Source: an uncultured Helicobacter sp. (lineage in GTDB: Bacteria; Campylobacterota; Campylobacteria; Campylobacterales; Helicobacteraceae). From it: a stretch of 7,179 nucleotides of DNA. Positions 5,757 through 7,179 of this stretch are shown one piece after another (position 1 is the stretch's first letter; each line of letters opens with the position of its first letter). The notes below the pieces were generated by a model, which was given only the letters and a program-made list of their open reading frames with translations, had not been told where the DNA came from and made no database searches. Both the position numbers and the translations under genes were made by a program. The stretch is taken from the NCBI GenBank assembly GCA_944325475.1, contig CALVAF010000044.1:1-7179 (forward strand), given 5' to 3'.

Positions 5757-5979
5757 ATGAGGAATAAAATTGTAATTTATGGAAATAGGCTTGGCTTCAT
5801 ACTCTATGGCAAATGAGTTTAGACTACGAAATATTATACCCTTATCAATGGAATTCCAAGAAGAGCCAATAATAGAGTTAAATACAAAATCTAAAGTGAC
5901 ACAAATAATTGGGTTTAGCGAGACTTCTTTAGAAGGTGTGAAAAATGTGTTGCCATATCCCAAAATATTATTTTATTAA
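5757..5979 (+). pseudogene. Short remnant following the HAD gene, family not recognised
   Basis: ATG 5757 directly follows the restored HAD/NTF2 stop (TAA-ATG), as in a packed operon. It reads M-R-N-K-I-V-I-Y-G-N-R-L-G-F-I-L-Y-G-K before TGA at 5814. K-I-V-I-Y-G-N looks like the first strand and glycine loop of a Rossmann-type fold seen in sugar-modifying enzymes. A shifted frame carries on as N-E-F-R-L-R-N-I-I-P-L and E-L-N-T-K-S-K-V-T-Q-I-I-G-F-S-E-T-S-L-E to a stop at 5979. The two parts may be one frameshifted gene with its middle lost. I cannot assign a function; the Rossmann idea rests on seven residues. Confidence 0.4.
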
Positions 5980-6173
5980 GGTGTATTTTCCGCAAATCAC
6001 AAGTCAAATGCAGAATGATTTGAGATTATTTTATTTCTTCATTATGCTGGAGTTAAATGAGTAGTTGATAAGTTTTGTTTGAAATATAATATAAGCGCTA
6101 TGCCCAAGCCGATAGAATATTGATTTGGGAGGTAAGGGGGTTAGGGATAAAATAAATATATGGGGTTAGAATT
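5980..6173. other. AT-rich stretch without recognisable gene
   Basis: Neither strand shows a coding stretch, tRNA-like fold or clear hairpin terminator. It lies between the 3' ends of the decayed + strand cluster and the - strand rsmE gene, and may be leftover debris of the former. Confidence 0.5.
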
Positions 6174-6836
6174 TTATAAAATTTTTGACATGGCATACAT
6201 TGCGGCACTTTCGCTTCGTAGGATATTGGAATTTATAGCGCTATAGGTAGGTTTGCCTTTTAAAATCTCTCTTTCTTTTGGGCTAAAACCGCCCTCTGCT
6301 CCTACTAAAATAGGGATTTTTAAGTCGCTATTTAGGGGTTCTCCACCAAAGTCCAAAACCGCCATATTGGGGTATTTTTCTAGAATGCTTTGAAGATTTT
6401 CTAAAACTTCAATTTCTAAAAGTGTGATTCGTCCGCATTGTTCGCAGGAGTTTTCCAAGATTCTTTGGATTCGCTCTAAGTTAAGTTTGAAGTTTTTTTG
6501 TGAATATTCTGCATAAAAAAAAGTGATTTTTTGGAGATTGAGTTCATTTAAAAAAGGAAGTGTTTTTTCGATCTTTTTAGGCTCCATCATCGCCCAAATA
6601 AGATGCCCTTTTGATGGGGTTTGTAGCGGAGTTTGGATGGTGGATTCTAGCTTTAGGGTAGCGTCTTTTTTGCTTAGATTGGCAATGGTGTAAGTGTAGC
6701 AGTTAAAATCCCTAAGATTCCGTAGTTGTAGCGATTGTGCCTTATGTGTGCGTCTGGAGTGAAAGAGATGGTGATAAGTCTCGCCCTCTAGCTTCAAAAC
6801 TTCCTTGCCAGCGTCTTTATGAATGATAAACTGCAT
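6174..6836 (-). CDS. rsmE: 16S rRNA (uracil(1498)-N(3))-methyltransferase
   Basis: RsmE methylates N3 of U1498 in 16S rRNA of the assembled 30S subunit with S-adenosylmethionine. The 220-residue protein has the family layout: an N-terminal PUA-like part with Y-H-H-L-F-H-S-R-R near 21-29, then a SPOUT methyltransferase domain. Diagnostic blocks are E-P-K-K-I-E near 85-90, E-N-S-C-E-Q-C-G-R at 128-136, the knot motif I-L-V-G-A-E-G-G-F-S-P-K-E at 176-188 and L-R-S-E-S-A-A-M-Y-A at 206-215. It is shorter than the E. coli enzyme (243 residues), as is usual in this group. ATG 6836-6834 lies one base after the stop of the upstream gene, so the two are probably co-transcribed and coupled. The reading frame shows no damage although it borders the decayed cluster. 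Confidence 0.95.
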   Translation of the reverse strand: MQFIIHKDAGKEVLKLEGETYHHLFHSRRTHKAQSLQLRNLRDFNCYTYTIANLSKKDATLKLESTIQTPLQTPSKGHLIWAMMEPKKIEKTLPFLNELNLQKITFFYAEYSQKNFKLNLERIQRILENSCEQCGRITLLEIEVLENLQSILEKYPNMAVLDFGGEPLNSDLKIPILVGAEGGFSPKEREILKGKPTYSAINSNILRSESAAMYAMSKIL

Positions 6837-6837
6837 T

Positions 6838-7179
6838 TTAGCCCCAAAGGATAAAAATCAACCCAAAGGCACAAAAATCAAAGAGGTATTTGAATTTCGC
6901 CCATTGGAAAAAAGCCTCTCTAATCTTAGGATTTGCCTCGATTATTGTTAGCTTTTGCCTTTTGTGGCGTTTGATTTCAAAGACAAAAATAACAAGCCAA
7001 AGGACAAGCATGACTAGAATCTTGAAAGTCAAAACAAACCCAATCATCGCCCAAGCCACAAGCCCACTAAAAATACTTGCGCTTAAAAAAAGATAATATG
7101 CTGGGGCGACTAGGGCTAGAATCTTTAGTCTTTTGGTGTGTAAAAAAAAAAAAAAAAGCGTGTAAAGATTGATAAGGGG
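6838..7179 (-). CDS. Small membrane protein upstream of rsmE (5' end outside window)
   Basis: The frame is open from the window edge to TAA at 6840-6838, giving 113 residues. GTG at 7059 would give only 73, but the open frame and matching character upstream argue for a longer protein starting beyond base 7179; I see no ATG, GTG or TTG in frame between 7060 and 7179. Hydrophobic segments lie near residues 20-41 and 42-68, and at the C terminus (Y-L-F-D-F-C-A-F-G-L-I-F-I-L). Basic K-R-H-K-R-Q-K lies after the second. This is an uncharacterised inner-membrane protein of the type found beside rsmE in this group; no function is known to me. A run of 16 T (A on the + strand, 7142-7157) encodes L-F-F-F-F-L near the N terminus of the visible part. 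Confidence 0.7.
   Translation of the reverse strand, partial: PLINLYTLFFFFLHTKRLKILALVAPAYYLFLSASIFSGLVAWAMIGFVLTFKILVMLVLWLVIFVFEIKRHKRQKLTIIEANPKIREAFFQWAKFKYLFDFCAFGLIFILWG
7142..7157. repeat. A16/T16 homopolymer inside a coding frame
   Basis: Sixteen A on the + strand read as T16 in the sense of the - strand membrane protein gene. The frame passes through without a stop. Runs of this length slip readily during replication, so the run could switch the gene, and perhaps coupled rsmE, or could be a sequencing length error. Confidence 0.8.

Noticed and set aside
5700..5963. Minus-strand 87-codon open frame in the decayed region
   Set aside because: The plus strand restores HAD/NTF2 tail sequence here, so the minus frame is incidental in AT-rich debris.
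6890..7096. Plus-strand open frame opposite the membrane protein gene
   Set aside because: The minus-strand frame is open to the window edge, hydrophobic and coupled to rsmE; the plus-strand frame is its antisense shadow.

Overview
The window reads as a chromosome segment of an AT-rich epsilonproteobacterium (Campylobacterota), most likely a non-pylori Helicobacter. The gene order ndk, DUF177 protein, rpmF, plsX, fabH matches what I recall for the H. pylori HP0198 to HP0202 region. The K-A-F-T-M-L-E type pilin start and the AT-rich codon use fit this group. No species can be named from the sequence alone.

Bases 1-2800 (+ strand) hold a compact, intact housekeeping operon. It runs from the 3' end of nucleoside diphosphate kinase through a DUF177/YceD-like protein, ribosomal protein L32 (too short for most ORF callers), PlsX and FabH. 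PlsX makes acyl-phosphate for phospholipid synthesis, and FabH starts type II fatty acid elongation. The operon therefore joins nucleotide, ribosome and membrane-lipid supply. A 12-codon open frame fills the gap between the DUF177 gene and rpmF.

Bases 2801-3349 hold coding debris on the + strand with no intact gene. Bases 3350-4298 (- strand) hold two overlapping genes for class III signal-peptide proteins (type II secretion/competence-type pseudopilins), which look intact.

Bases 4431-5979 (+ strand) are the most informative part. They hold a run of decayed genes in the same order and orientation: a glycerophosphodiester phosphodiesterase (GDPD)-like gene, a HAD phosphatase fused to an NTF2/SnoaL-like domain, and a short unidentified remnant. 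Reading across frames restores convincing protein sequence, so individual lesions can be named: a 13-bp imperfect duplication, TAT-to-TAG stops, single-base indels and internal deletions. I infer the relic of a surface-polysaccharide decoration cassette. Bases 5980-6173 show nothing.

Bases 6174-7179 (- strand) hold rsmE (16S rRNA m3U1498 methyltransferase). One base upstream of it is the end of a small membrane protein gene that runs off the window. That gene carries a run of 16 A (16 T in its sense strand) inside its reading frame. I see no intact novel system. The points most worth a second look are the datable gene decay around the pilin pair and the long homopolymer in the rsmE partner.
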